DNA from: Chloroflexota bacterium
GTDB taxonomy: Bacteria > Chloroflexota > Dehalococcoidia > Lucifugimonadales > UBA3495
Assembly: GCA_028874675.1 (NCBI GenBank)
Contig: JAPPJA010000084.1
Location: forward strand, 1 to 26,866
Reading direction: 5' to 3'
Length of the DNA: 26,866 nucleotides
Under the pieces are notes generated by a model. That model did no database searches. It was given only the letters and a program-made list of their open reading frames with translations, and was not told the DNA's origin. Position numbers and translations under genes: made by a program. Below are positions 16,914 through 24,782 of this stretch, piece by piece. Position 1 is the first letter of the stretch. Each line of letters opens with the position of its first letter.

Positions 16914-17717
16914 CTATTCCTGGCTTTCTTCCGGCCAGTCTTCGTCCGTGCCGGGCTCCGGCGCGGCGGTTGCTGCATGCTGCATGGCTGCTGCTTCGGC
17001 CTGCTGCTGGCGGGCGATCCAGTTCTGGACCCAGCGCCGGTACTCGTCCAGAGCCGGCGGGGCCACGTAAAACACCTCGATGTCGGGAGGGAACTGGACC
17101 TGGTGTCGCTCGTTGATCAGCAGTAACCCGGTCTCGTCGGGCTGGAGGGTCCGCTCAATCTGGCCGGCGATGTATTCGTAGCGGGCCCGGGTGCTTTCGG
17201 CCAGCCAGTCCTGGATGCGGGCGGCAACCTGGTCGTTGGTGAAGGGAACCATCAGGCAGCGCTGCAGGTCCAGGGTTTCGGTGATCAGGTCAATGCTTTC
17301 GGTGGCTTCCAGGGTGGCCCCGGCGTGGAACCGGACCTGGATGAAGGAGTGGGCGTGGCGGTAGGCCATCTGCAGGTAGTCCAGGCCCTCCTGGCCGCCA
17401 TCCACCAGGCTTTCGTGATAAATGCGGTGCAGGCCGCCCAGCCCCGAGGCCAGCGCGTCTATCTGCGTGCGAACCTGGTCCCAGTACCGGTCGTATATGG
17501 CCTGGCCGTCGGAAGCGCCGGCTTCAGTCTCTGCGGGGGGAGCGAACATCAGGGGTACCAGCAGCAGCCGGCGCTTGCCCTGGAACTGTTCGGCCGGAGG
17601 ACGTTCCACCCGGCCCAGTTCCTGCGCGGCCGGCTGGGCTTCGTCCTGGGTTACCGTGTCTGCGCCGGACTCGGTGGGCTGCGGCTCGCTGGCCGGCGAT
17701 TCCTGTTCGGGGTCCAT
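16914..17717 (-). CDS. Conserved-looking unknown protein downstream of rpsA
   Basis: The 267-residue protein is not assigned to a family. Residues 1-48 are rich in Glu, Pro and Ser and probably unstructured. A soluble alpha/beta region follows, with LLLVPLMFAPP near 51-61, a helical HRIYHESLVDGG segment, and near the end LLLINERHQVQFPPDIEVFYVAPPAL, which looks like a conserved strand-turn motif. The C-terminus is acidic. No membrane segment or signal peptide is seen. Its ATG at 17717 lies 2 bases after the rpsA stop, so both are likely translated from one message, suggesting a role linked to translation or RNA. That is inference from position only. Confidence 0.8.
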   Translation of the reverse strand: MDPEQESPASEPQPTESGADTVTQDEAQPAAQELGRVERPPAEQFQGKRRLLLVPLMFAPPAETEAGASDGQAIYDRYWDQVRTQIDALASGLGGLHRIYHESLVDGGQEGLDYLQMAYRHAHSFIQVRFHAGATLEATESIDLITETLDLQRCLMVPFTNDQVAARIQDWLAESTRARYEYIAGQIERTLQPDETGLLLINERHQVQFPPDIEVFYVAPPALDEYRRWVQNWIARQQQAEAAAMQHAATAAPEPGTDEDWPEESQE

Positions 17718-17719
17718 GG

Positions 17720-18814
17720 TTACATCCCGAAGGCCTTCTTGTAGCTCAGGCTCATACGGCGCTTTACCGGGTCAATGTCCATAATGAGGACGCGGATCTG
17801 CTGGTTGACGTACACGCACTCGCTGGGGTTCTTGACCTGGCGGGGAGAAAGCTCGGAGATGTGCACGAGGCCCTCGACCCAGTCTTCCAGGCGGACGAAG
17901 GCGCCGAAATCGGCCAGCCGGGTTACCGTGCCCTCGACAATGTCGCCTATGTTGTAGCGTTCGGGCACCGATTCCCAGGGCTCGGGCTGGGTGCGCTTCA
18001 GGCTGAGGCTGATGCGCTTGGTTTCCGGGTCCACCTTCAGGATCTGGACTTCCAGTTCCTGGCCGACGCTGACCACCTCTTCCGGCCCCTTGATTCGGCT
18101 CCAGGCGAGTTCGGAGATATGGACGAGCCCTTCGGCCTTGCCCAGGTTCACGAAAGCGCCAAAGCCTCGCAGCGAGGTTACCTTGCCAGTGACGCGGGCG
18201 CCTTCTTCCAGGGTGGCCAGAAACTGGTCGCGTTCCGCCTCCTGCTGTTTCTGCCAGATGGCGCGCTCGGACAGCACCAGCCGCTCCCGGGCCTGGTCAA
18301 CTTCGAGAATCTGGAAAGGGTATTCCTGGCCCATGCGTTCGGCAATGGCCTGCTCCCTGGTATCGCTGGGCGTGGGCGCCAGCTGGGAGAAGGGCACGAA
18401 CCCGCGGATGCCCAGGTAATTGACCACCACGCCGCCCCGGTTCTGCTCCACAACGCGGGCTGTGATGGTGTCGCCATCCTTTGAGTGCTGGAGCAGTTCC
18501 AGCCAGCCCTGCTCTTCCTTGGCGGCATCCAGGGAAAGGAGGGCCATGTCGCCGGGGCCCCGGCCGCCCTTGACGGTGACCATAACGCTGTCCCCGGACT
18601 GCATGCCGTCCCGTTCTTCCTGGGATAGAGTCCTCATTTCATGGGGAGGGACAATCCCCTCGGTCTTGAGGCCGATACTGACGACGATGCCGTCGTCGTC
18701 CACCCGCACCACTTCACCCTCTACAATTTCGCCCCGCTGATAACGACGGGGCGACAAGTCCTGCTCGGACAGGTCTGCCATAGTTGAAACGTCTTCGTAA
18801 TTGCTGCTTACCAT
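17720..18814 (-). CDS. rpsA: 30S ribosomal protein S1
   Basis: S1 binds mRNA on the small ribosomal subunit and helps start translation. The 364-residue protein has four S1 RNA-binding domains at about 28-97, 114-184, 204-273 and 289-358. Domains 3 and 4 are most typical, with GFGAFVNLGKAEGLVHISEL and DFGAFVRLEDWVEGLVHISE. Domains 1 and 2 are more divergent, as in other S1 proteins. The E. coli protein has six domains; the four-domain form is common in Gram-positive-type and deep-branching lineages. The ATG at 18814 has GGAG some 13 bases upstream; an in-frame ATG at 18781 is the alternative. A near-consensus promoter precedes it. Confidence 0.93.
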   Translation of the reverse strand: MVSSNYEDVSTMADLSEQDLSPRRYQRGEIVEGEVVRVDDDGIVVSIGLKTEGIVPPHEMRTLSQEERDGMQSGDSVMVTVKGGRGPGDMALLSLDAAKEEQGWLELLQHSKDGDTITARVVEQNRGGVVVNYLGIRGFVPFSQLAPTPSDTREQAIAERMGQEYPFQILEVDQARERLVLSERAIWQKQQEAERDQFLATLEEGARVTGKVTSLRGFGAFVNLGKAEGLVHISELAWSRIKGPEEVVSVGQELEVQILKVDPETKRISLSLKRTQPEPWESVPERYNIGDIVEGTVTRLADFGAFVRLEDWVEGLVHISELSPRQVKNPSECVYVNQQIRVLIMDIDPVKRRMSLSYKKAFGM

Positions 18815-18907
18815 AGGTGGGGTAATCTCCTGCCGCAGTTGAAAGGGGACGTGAGCGGTCGCCCTGAAATTAAATTTTTCCGACCTAACTTAAACTGGGC
18901 CGTGCAG

Positions 18908-18936
18908 ATTTTAGACGGGAAGGGCTGGGTTTTCAA
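18908..18936 (-). promoter_or_regulatory. Promoter of the rpsA operon
   Basis: The minus strand reads TTGAAA, a 17-base spacer, then TAAAAT. Transcription should start near 18901, giving a leader of about 87 bases to the rpsA ATG. The leader is AT-rich near its start and shows no clear terminator. Confidence 0.65.
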
Positions 18937-19084
18937 TATGTTGGGGAGGCCAGAAAGAAATCGATCTCGGTGCAATAAGGAGAATTGCAGGTTTGCGCGT
19001 GCAGCAAGAGAGGATGCTGTCCTTCAGCAGAAAGAAGTCGAACAGGTTGAGGAAAGGGATGGAGCCTGGTCGGGCCGGCAATTC

Positions 19085-19843
19085 CTAGCCCTCCGCTTCT
19101 TCGCCAACCAGCGGCCCCGGCACCTGTTCCAGGCGGGCCAGGTAGCGGATGCCCTTGCGGGTGTCGCTGGCTACCCGGGCCGGGTCCCAGAGGTTGAAGC
19201 GGAGCTTGGACAGCCAGTAGGTGAATTCCTTGCAGTCGGCCAGGGAGAGGGGTGAGAACTCGGGAAGGCGGGCTTCTTTGCGGAACTCCCTGAGCAGGAC
19301 GGAGCGGGTATTGCCGTAAAGGTGGGTAAAGGCCTCCTCCACCATGTCCTCGTTGTCGGGGTAGCAGCGGGCCTTTTCCCGTTTGCGGACATCGTCCTCC
19401 GCCGACTGCTGCAGGGCTTCCTCCACCACCACGCCGTACCAGTAGTTCAGGTAGGCCCGGTGCTTGTTGCCGCCCATCCAGGTCTTGAACTCCTCGGGGG
19501 TGACGTCATCGGGTAGGGCGCCTTCGAAGAGCAGCCTTTCCAGGTCGGCAGGGGGAATGAAGTCCTCGATTTCGGGGTAGAGTCGTTCCACCAGGGCAAG
19601 CCAGTCCAGGGCCTCGCCGGCGATGAGGTAACGGTAGGCGCGGTCCTGCCAGGTTTCGTGGGGAACGGTCCAGAGGGAAACGGCTTCCAGCAGGGCGCGG
19701 GGCCAGGCCATACCCGACCGGGCAGCCGCCCGCAGGTGAATCACCGCGTCGGGGGCCGTGGCGGCCAGGGCCCCGACCGTTTCAACCACCGGGTCCACAG
19801 AATCGACGCCGACCTCACCGTTATGCCACGGCTGCTGGGTCAC
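19085..19843 (-). CDS. Unknown helical protein coupled to polX
   Basis: The 252-residue protein is not recognised. It is soluble, acidic and mostly helical, with Trp- and Tyr-rich stretches such as YLNYWYGVVVEEALQQ and a charged AEDDVRKREKARCY segment. No catalytic motif, signal peptide or membrane helix stands out. The start is GTG at 19843, chosen because it overlaps the polX stop as GTGA; a longer frame to 19993 would lie almost wholly within polX. Coupling suggests the same expression as polX and perhaps a shared role, but nothing in the sequence shows a DNA-repair function. A 270-base gap separates its end from rpsA. Confidence 0.7.
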   Translation of the reverse strand: MTQQPWHNGEVGVDSVDPVVETVGALAATAPDAVIHLRAAARSGMAWPRALLEAVSLWTVPHETWQDRAYRYLIAGEALDWLALVERLYPEIEDFIPPADLERLLFEGALPDDVTPEEFKTWMGGNKHRAYLNYWYGVVVEEALQQSAEDDVRKREKARCYPDNEDMVEEAFTHLYGNTRSVLLREFRKEARLPEFSPLSLADCKEFTYWLSKLRFNLWDPARVASDTRKGIRYLARLEQVPGPLVGEEAEG

Positions 19844-21657
19844 GGCGTCACCAGCGGGCTGGGTGGAGTGGAGGTTGCGGGAGGAACGTCGGCTCGGGAG
19901 TCGAACACTTCCAGGCGGTGGGGCTTGGGGGTACGGATATAGGCAAGGAACCGGTCCAGGGGCAGCGTGTTCAGGATGTGCCTCGACTCGCACCAGGCCC
20001 GGCGGGCGACGGCTACGCCAAATCGGCGCTGGCCCAGGCTGGTGTAGTGGTGCGAATCGGTGTTGATGGCCAGGGGCACGCCCAGTTCACGGGCGCGGTG
20101 GGCGTGGGTATCCTTCAGGTCCAGGCGTTCCGGCGCGGAGTTTACCTCCATGGCGGTGCCGGTGTCCCGGGCGGCGCGCAGCAGGGCCTCGATGTCGAAC
20201 TGGACGGGCTGGCGGCGACTCAACAGGCGGGTGGAGGCGTGGCCGATGATGGTGACCGAGGGATGCTCCATGGCCCGAATGATGCGCCGGGTCATGGTGT
20301 CGCTGTCCTGGCCCATGGCCGAATGGACCGAAGCCACCACCACATCCAGCTCCGCCAGCAGTTCGTCGGGGTAATCCAGGGTACCGTCGGCGCGAATGTC
20401 CACCTCGGAGCCGCAGAGGATGGTAATGGGATATTGGGACTGGAGGTCCCGCAGAATTCCGATCTGCTCGACCAGGCTGTCGTTGGAGAGCCCGTTGGCG
20501 ATGCCCCGGCCGGAGGAGTGGTCGGTCAGGGCCATGTACTGGTAACCCTGCTCCACCGCAGCCTCTATCATTCGCTCGATGGGGTCGCGTCCGTCGCTCC
20601 ATTCGCTGTGCAGGTGCAGGTCGCCCTTCAGGTCGCCCACGGTCACCAGGTGGGGGAGAGCGTTGGCCTGGGCAGCTTCCAGTTCGTTGAAGCCAATGCG
20701 CAGTTCGGGGGCGATGTAGGGAAGGCCCAGGAAGGCGTAGAAGGATTCCTCGTCCGGGAAACTGGAGACCTCGCCGTTGGCCAGGTTGGTTATGCCGTAT
20801 TCGTTGAGGGAATAGCCCCGGCGGTTGGCGTAGTCGCGCAGGCGAATGTTGTGCTGCTGGCTGCCGGAAAAGTACTGGAGCATGGCGCCGAAGGAGCCGG
20901 CCTCGCCCAGCCTCAGGTCAACCTGAATTCCCTCTTCCAGGATTACGCTGGTCTTCTTTGGCCCGTGAACCAGGACCTCCTTAACGGAGGGAAGGGTAGC
21001 CAGGACATCGCCGGCGCCGGCCTGGAGTCCCTCGGGGGCCACGCCCACCAGGTCGATGTCGCCGATGGTCTCCTCCCAGCGGCGCAGGCTGCCGGCGGGG
21101 TAAAGCTGCTCCACGCCGGGGCATTCGGCGCGCAGGGCGGCTACCGTCTCCTCGGCCACGGCCAGGGCCATGCCGATGGGCGTCCGGCCGTCCTTGGTTC
21201 GCATGGACTGAATGTGGCGGAGGATATTGTCGGCGGTGCGACGTCCCATTCTCGGGAGGGAGGCCAGGGAGCCATCGAGGATGGACTTTTCGATGCCCTC
21301 AATGGTGCTGATGCCCAGTTCCTGGGTGATCAGCATGGCCGACTTGGGGCCGATACCGGGGATGGTCATCAGGGTCAGGACGCCGTCGGGCAACTCCCCT
21401 ACCAGCTCGTCATAAGCCCGGACCCGGCCGGTATCCAGGTATTCCTGGGTTTTTTCGCTGATGGCCTTGCCGATGCCCGGGATTTTCTTCAGGTCCACCT
21501 CGTCGCGTACCGCCTGCTCCAGGGAAAAAGAGAGGTGGCCGATGGTGCGGGCGGCCCGCTGGTAGGCCCGAATTTTGAAGACGGTGTCTCCCTTCATTTC
21601 CAGAAGGGTGGCCATGCTCTCAAAGAGTTCCGCTATTTCTTCATTGCTTACAGCCAT
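19840..21657 (-). CDS. polX: DNA polymerase/3'-5' exonuclease PolX
   Basis: PolX is a family X repair polymerase that fills short gaps, with a PHP-domain exonuclease or AP-endonuclease. The 605-residue protein has the helical 8-kDa-like N-terminal domain, helix-hairpin-helix motifs near 57-65 (KKIPGIGKA) and 98-105 (TIPGIGPK), the nucleotidyltransferase motif GSLRRWEETIGDID with D200 and D202, and the third acidic residue D247 in QVDLRL. The C-terminal PHP domain begins DLHLHSEWSDG (346-356), with TDHSSG at 378-383 and further His residues near HSAMG and NTDSHH. All polymerase and metal residues appear intact. Length is slightly above the usual 570 or so because of a short Pro/Thr-rich tail. 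The ATG at 21657 lies 53 bases after the upstream membrane-protein gene. Confidence 0.95.
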   Translation of the reverse strand: MAVSNEEIAELFESMATLLEMKGDTVFKIRAYQRAARTIGHLSFSLEQAVRDEVDLKKIPGIGKAISEKTQEYLDTGRVRAYDELVGELPDGVLTLMTIPGIGPKSAMLITQELGISTIEGIEKSILDGSLASLPRMGRRTADNILRHIQSMRTKDGRTPIGMALAVAEETVAALRAECPGVEQLYPAGSLRRWEETIGDIDLVGVAPEGLQAGAGDVLATLPSVKEVLVHGPKKTSVILEEGIQVDLRLGEAGSFGAMLQYFSGSQQHNIRLRDYANRRGYSLNEYGITNLANGEVSSFPDEESFYAFLGLPYIAPELRIGFNELEAAQANALPHLVTVGDLKGDLHLHSEWSDGRDPIERMIEAAVEQGYQYMALTDHSSGRGIANGLSNDSLVEQIGILRDLQSQYPITILCGSEVDIRADGTLDYPDELLAELDVVVASVHSAMGQDSDTMTRRIIRAMEHPSVTIIGHASTRLLSRRQPVQFDIEALLRAARDTGTAMEVNSAPERLDLKDTHAHRARELGVPLAINTDSHHYTSLGQRRFGVAVARRAWCESRHILNTLPLDRFLAYIRTPKPHRLEVFDSRADVPPATSTPPSPLVTP

Positions 21658-21710
21658 AATTCAGCTTCCTGACCGGCCGGTTCAGTCTGTATCGTCCCCC
21701 AGCGCCAAGC

Positions 21711-22361
21711 TCAGACGTTGCCCCTTTCACCGCGGTCCAGGCGTTTTTCCACATAATGGGTGGCGCGGAGCATGCGGCGGCACTTGCGCAGGATCTGCCA
21801 GTTGCCCAGCAGGGGTTCGCCAAAGGCCACAAGCATGGCGGCAAGGGTGAAGCCGGCGCCGGCTGCCAGGACCGTCATGGGGTAGCCTATGCCGACAAAC
21901 TCGAAGACCAGGGCGGTGCAGCCGGTGATGAGGGTGAACACCAGCCCGACCGGGTAGGTGTACCAGCAGACCCTCCACGCGGTTCTCCGGGCGGACTGGA
22001 CCAGCGGGTTCCTGGGAACGAACCTGGGGAAGGCCTGGAAGTCGGAGTAACCGAACCTGGGGTCCCTCTCGGACAAGCGGATAATGTCATCCACCTTCTT
22101 TTCGGTCAGGGAGACGGCGTTTTCCACCGCGTTCTGCTGAATTTCGTACACGGCTACGAAAAGCCGGGTAAGGCCCACCACTATTTCGACGGCCAGCCGA
22201 CCGCCCAGGGCGGATATAAGGAACAGGGCCAGTCCTACTGCCGTGGCCATTTCGGGCGATTGGGGCCAGAGGGCGACGACGCCTATAGCGCCGACGACGA
22301 CACCCGCCACCAGGAGGGGCAGCGTCGAAATGGCAAAGGACAGCCTGGTGTTTACGGGCAT
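21711..22361 (-). CDS. Membrane protein of unknown function
   Basis: The 216-residue protein is not recognised. Four hydrophobic segments are visible at about residues 8-31, 38-62, 128-153 and 158-180. Between the second and third lies a cytoplasmic-looking loop of some 60 residues, partly helical (EIQQNAVENAVSLTEKKVDDIIRL). The C-terminal tail is very basic (KCRRMLRATHYVEKRLDRGER). The ATG at 22361 follows GAGGAG by about 4 bases, a good ribosome binding site. It precedes polX by 53 bases on the same strand, so the two may share a transcript. No functional residues can be named. Confidence 0.75.
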   Translation of the reverse strand: MPVNTRLSFAISTLPLLVAGVVVGAIGVVALWPQSPEMATAVGLALFLISALGGRLAVEIVVGLTRLFVAVYEIQQNAVENAVSLTEKKVDDIIRLSERDPRFGYSDFQAFPRFVPRNPLVQSARRTAWRVCWYTYPVGLVFTLITGCTALVFEFVGIGYPMTVLAAGAGFTLAAMLVAFGEPLLGNWQILRKCRRMLRATHYVEKRLDRGERGNV

Positions 22362-22450
22362 TCGCTCCTCAATTCCACGTACAAACGAAAGGGTAGAGTC
22401 CCTTACATATTACCACAACGGGGTCCGACTTCAGGTTGCACAGACAAGGA

Positions 22451-22479
22451 AATCGCGCCTTAACTGAGTGTCACTCTGA
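22451..22479. repeat. Dispersed repeat A, copy 2
   Basis: Matches 11973-12001 at 26 of 29 positions in the same orientation. The flanking bases are not related beyond a few positions. Confidence 0.65.
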
Positions 22480-22739
22480 AAGAAGCCGAAGGGTCTGGAA
22501 TCCACCATACAAGTTTGCATTTGGACTTGAAACAGGGCTGAAGACAAGGCTTTCAGGCCTTTCGGCGGGCTCAGAGCGACATGACTCCCGCTGGAGCGGA
22601 AAGCCAGAATTGAGGAGCGATTGCCCTCCCGAGAATTGCGAAAGCCCCCATAACAAGCATGGAAAGCTGCCTATAGAGGGTGTCGTCAAATTGGCTCGTC
22701 ATGCTTGAAACAGGAGGAATCTTGACTACAGCCTGCGAG

Positions 22740-22759
22740 GTTCCCGCCTTCGCGGGAAC
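22740..22759. repeat. Palindromic repeat, GTTCCCGC/GCGGGAAC arms (copy 2)
   Basis: Perfect 8-bp arms around CTTC. The same arms occur at 16799-16818 with a CTGC loop, and both copies are followed by GACG. Confidence 0.7.
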
Positions 22760-22931
22760 GACGAAATGGGGCGCTGGGAAATTTCAATCTGCAATTTGAC
22801 GACGGCCCCTGGTCTCCTCCGGGGGCGCCGTCAAATGCGCCGCGTCCTTCCCGCGCCTGAGGGTATCCTGACCGGCGTTGTGGGGGTTACCTATTTCGCG
22901 GGAACGACGAAACAGAACGCCTGGAAATTCC
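22751..22931. repeat. Pair of direct repeats of about 35 bases
   Basis: The units at 22751-22785 and 22897-22931 both start CGCGGGAACGACGAAA (16 identical bases) and continue with roughly 60% identity through GGAAATT. The first unit includes one arm of the palindromic repeat; the second lacks the left arm. Confidence 0.6.
22794..22836 (-). terminator. Large hairpin downstream of the helicase gene
   Basis: Arms 22794-22809 and 22821-22836 pair at 14 of 16 positions around an 11-base loop, beginning ATTTGACG on each side. It lies about 140 bases after the helicase stop. No long T-run follows, so it is either a Rho-aided terminator or a repeat-derived hairpin. Confidence 0.4.
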
Positions 22932-22972
22932 GGGCGTGGTGATGGTTCGGGGATGGGGCGGATGTACCGGGA

Positions 22973-24433
22973 CTAGCGGGGTTCCGCCTGTTCCTGCCGC
23001 TGCTTTCGCCGTCGTTCTCGGGTCCACGACCGGCGCGTAAAGTTTAGGCCCAGGCCTCGCTCAATTTCCTTCCACTTCCGGTCTTCATCGGGAGTTATGA
23101 AGGTGATTGCCTCGCCGGCCCGGCCCATGCGGCCGGTGCGGCCCACCCGGTGGGTAAACAGCTGCTCCGAGTCCGGCAGGTCGTAATTGATCACTTGTCC
23201 AATGCCCTCAATGTCCAGACCCCGCGCCGCCACGTTGGTGGCTACCAGGATCTGCGCCGCGCCGGAGCGAAAATCCTTCATCACGCGGTCGCGGGCTGGC
23301 TGGCTGAGATCCCCCTGCAGGGCGCCTACCGGATAGCCCAGGGCGTCCAGCTGGCTTGCCAGGCGCTTGACCCCATGCCTGGTCTTCCCAAAGACCAGGA
23401 TTGGAGCGCCCTCACTGCGGTCCAGCAGAGTTCGCAACGCTTCCATCTTGTCGGTTTTCTGGATGGAATAAATCAGGTGCTCCACTGAGGGCAGGGTCTG
23501 CAGGTCGGCGTCAATGGCCACCTTTACCGGGTCTTTGAGGTGTTTCCTCGATGTTTTCGATACCCACTCCGGCATGGTGGCCGAAAACAGCGCCGTCTGC
23601 CGCTGTGAAGGTGTCTGGCTCAGAATGGCTTCAACGTCAGCGGCGAATCCGCGGTCCAGCATCTCGTCTGCCTCGTCCAGCACCAGGAAGCGCACCGATT
23701 TCAGGTTCAAACTGCCCTGCTGAACGTGATCCAGGGTACGGCCGGGAGTTCCAACTATTATCTGCGCCCCCCGCTTCAAAGCCTTGTAATCGTTGCCCAG
23801 GGAACGGCCCCCGTACAGGAGGGTAACGTGCAACCCTTGAGGCCGCGCCAGCTCCTCTATGACGCCGCCGACCTGAATTGCCAGCTCGCGGGTGGGTACC
23901 AGAACCAGGGCCTGGGGCTGGCGGCTGGTGGACTCGCACTGCTCGACCATCGGCACGGCAAAGGCCAGGGTCTTGCCGGAGCCCGTGCGCGCCCGGCCGA
24001 TAAGGTCTCTTCCTTCCAGCAGGTGGGGTATGCACTGGTCCTGAATCGGGGTAGGCTCCGAAATTCCCATGGCCGCAATGGCGGACCGGGTGGCCTCGTT
24101 CAGAATCATCCCGGGGAAAATGGAGTCAGGCGAATCGGCCTCTTTGCTGACTCTGGCCTGGACCCCATTGATGGGCTCCTTCCGCGATGGTTGTTTCCCA
24201 TTCGGGGAAGACTTGGCCGGAGGCTTTTGATCGGTGGTCACGCTGTTTCGCCGGAGGTACAGGCAATCTGAGCAATACACTGGCCGGCCCTTGACGGGGA
24301 GAAAGGGAACAGTGGTGGACGCTCGGCAGTCGGCGCAAATTACCTGGTGACGCTGGGGACGGGGAATGTCTGGGCTGTTGTTCTTCTTGGGGCCGGGTTT
24401 CGGGGAACGGGGCGACCTGGATTGCAAACGCAT
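22973..24433 (-). CDS. DEAD-box RNA helicase with N-terminal zinc ribbon
   Basis: The 486-residue protein has the full DEAD-box core: Q motif PTPIQDQ (128-134), motif I ARTGSGKT (148-155), VPTRELA (179-185), TPGR (229-232), DEAD (253-256), SAT (284-286), and HRVGRTGRMGR (428-438). It unwinds short RNA duplexes with ATP, likely in ribosome assembly, RNA decay or cold adaptation. Ahead of the core, residues 30-60 hold CADC and CSDC pairs (C33, C36, C54, C57) with PFLPVKGRPVYC, a zinc-ribbon pattern, followed by a basic, Pro/Ser-rich linker. The C-terminus is strongly basic. The ATG at 24433 is chosen because AAGGAG lies 11 bases upstream and the longer frame to 24637 contains the promoter. Confidence 0.93.
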   Translation of the reverse strand: MRLQSRSPRSPKPGPKKNNSPDIPRPQRHQVICADCRASTTVPFLPVKGRPVYCSDCLYLRRNSVTTDQKPPAKSSPNGKQPSRKEPINGVQARVSKEADSPDSIFPGMILNEATRSAIAAMGISEPTPIQDQCIPHLLEGRDLIGRARTGSGKTLAFAVPMVEQCESTSRQPQALVLVPTRELAIQVGGVIEELARPQGLHVTLLYGGRSLGNDYKALKRGAQIIVGTPGRTLDHVQQGSLNLKSVRFLVLDEADEMLDRGFAADVEAILSQTPSQRQTALFSATMPEWVSKTSRKHLKDPVKVAIDADLQTLPSVEHLIYSIQKTDKMEALRTLLDRSEGAPILVFGKTRHGVKRLASQLDALGYPVGALQGDLSQPARDRVMKDFRSGAAQILVATNVAARGLDIEGIGQVINYDLPDSEQLFTHRVGRTGRMGRAGEAITFITPDEDRKWKEIERGLGLNFTRRSWTRERRRKQRQEQAEPR

Positions 24434-24556
24434 ACAGGGACATACTCCTTGGTTACGAACAGGAAGAGCGGGAAAATCAACGCGGGACGCAAGAAAGAGG
24501 CAACAGGCGTGCAGTAAATGCGAAGTCGTCGGTGAGCTGTTCCATCGGTTGCAACT

Positions 24557-24562
24557 ATTATA
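24557..24562 (-). promoter_or_regulatory. -10 hexamer of the helicase gene
   Basis: A perfect TATAAT on the minus strand gives a start near 24550 and a leader of about 117 bases. The -35 region is poor. Long leaders are frequent for cold-induced helicases, but no cold-box was identified. Confidence 0.45.
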
Positions 24563-24782
24563 ACGGGTGCGGGCGGTTTGTGCTTGACCGCCGAGGCGAT
24601 GGTTTCCAGCGGAATTGCGTTCCAGGAGCCGTTTCAATAATCATCCGGCGGGCTGGAGCTTGTGATTGGAGCCGATCCCTGAAAGGGCGTCACCCCCATC
24701 CTGACCTTCCCCCTTCAATGGAAACGAGCATGAAAATGGCCTCCTGGCCCCGGTCATGGCGGAGCCTGAGGCGATTTCACGG
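24563..24782. other. Intergenic region between the hydrolase and helicase genes
   Basis: With the helicase leader, the gap spans about 350 bases. It contains copy 2 of dispersed repeat B and no gene. No strong terminator for the penicillin-acylase-family gene was seen. Confidence 0.5.
24647..24721. repeat. Dispersed repeat B, copy 2
   Basis: Shares two conserved blocks with 14639-14712, in the same order, orientation and nearly the same spacing (36 against 37 bases). The inverted right arm present in copy 1 (GGGGGAAGG) is missing here. Confidence 0.65.

Larger units (their letters stand above)
22362..22972. other. Repeat-rich intergenic region of about 610 bases
   Basis: No convincing gene. 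The stretch carries copy 2 of dispersed repeat A (22451-22479), text reminiscent of common extragenic repeats (TGTCACTCTGAAAG and GGCTCAGAGCGACATGA), a GTTCCCGC hairpin (22740-22759), a large hairpin (22794-22836), and a direct repeat (22751-22785 and 22897-22931). Confidence 0.6.

Noticed and set aside
19844..19993. N-terminal extension of the unknown gene into polX
   Set aside because: It would overlap polX by about 150 bases; the GTG overlapping the polX stop is the simpler start.
19918..21672. 584-codon plus-strand open frame opposite polX
   Set aside because: Antisense shadow of polX; the minus-strand product has all expected catalytic residues.
22436..22708. 90-codon open frame in the gap upstream of the helicase end
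   Set aside because: It consists of repeat-derived sequence and has no ribosome binding site or motif.
16639..22931. Possible CRISPR array from the intergenic repeats
   Set aside because: The repeats are few, palindromic and unevenly spaced, with no regular spacers and no cas genes.
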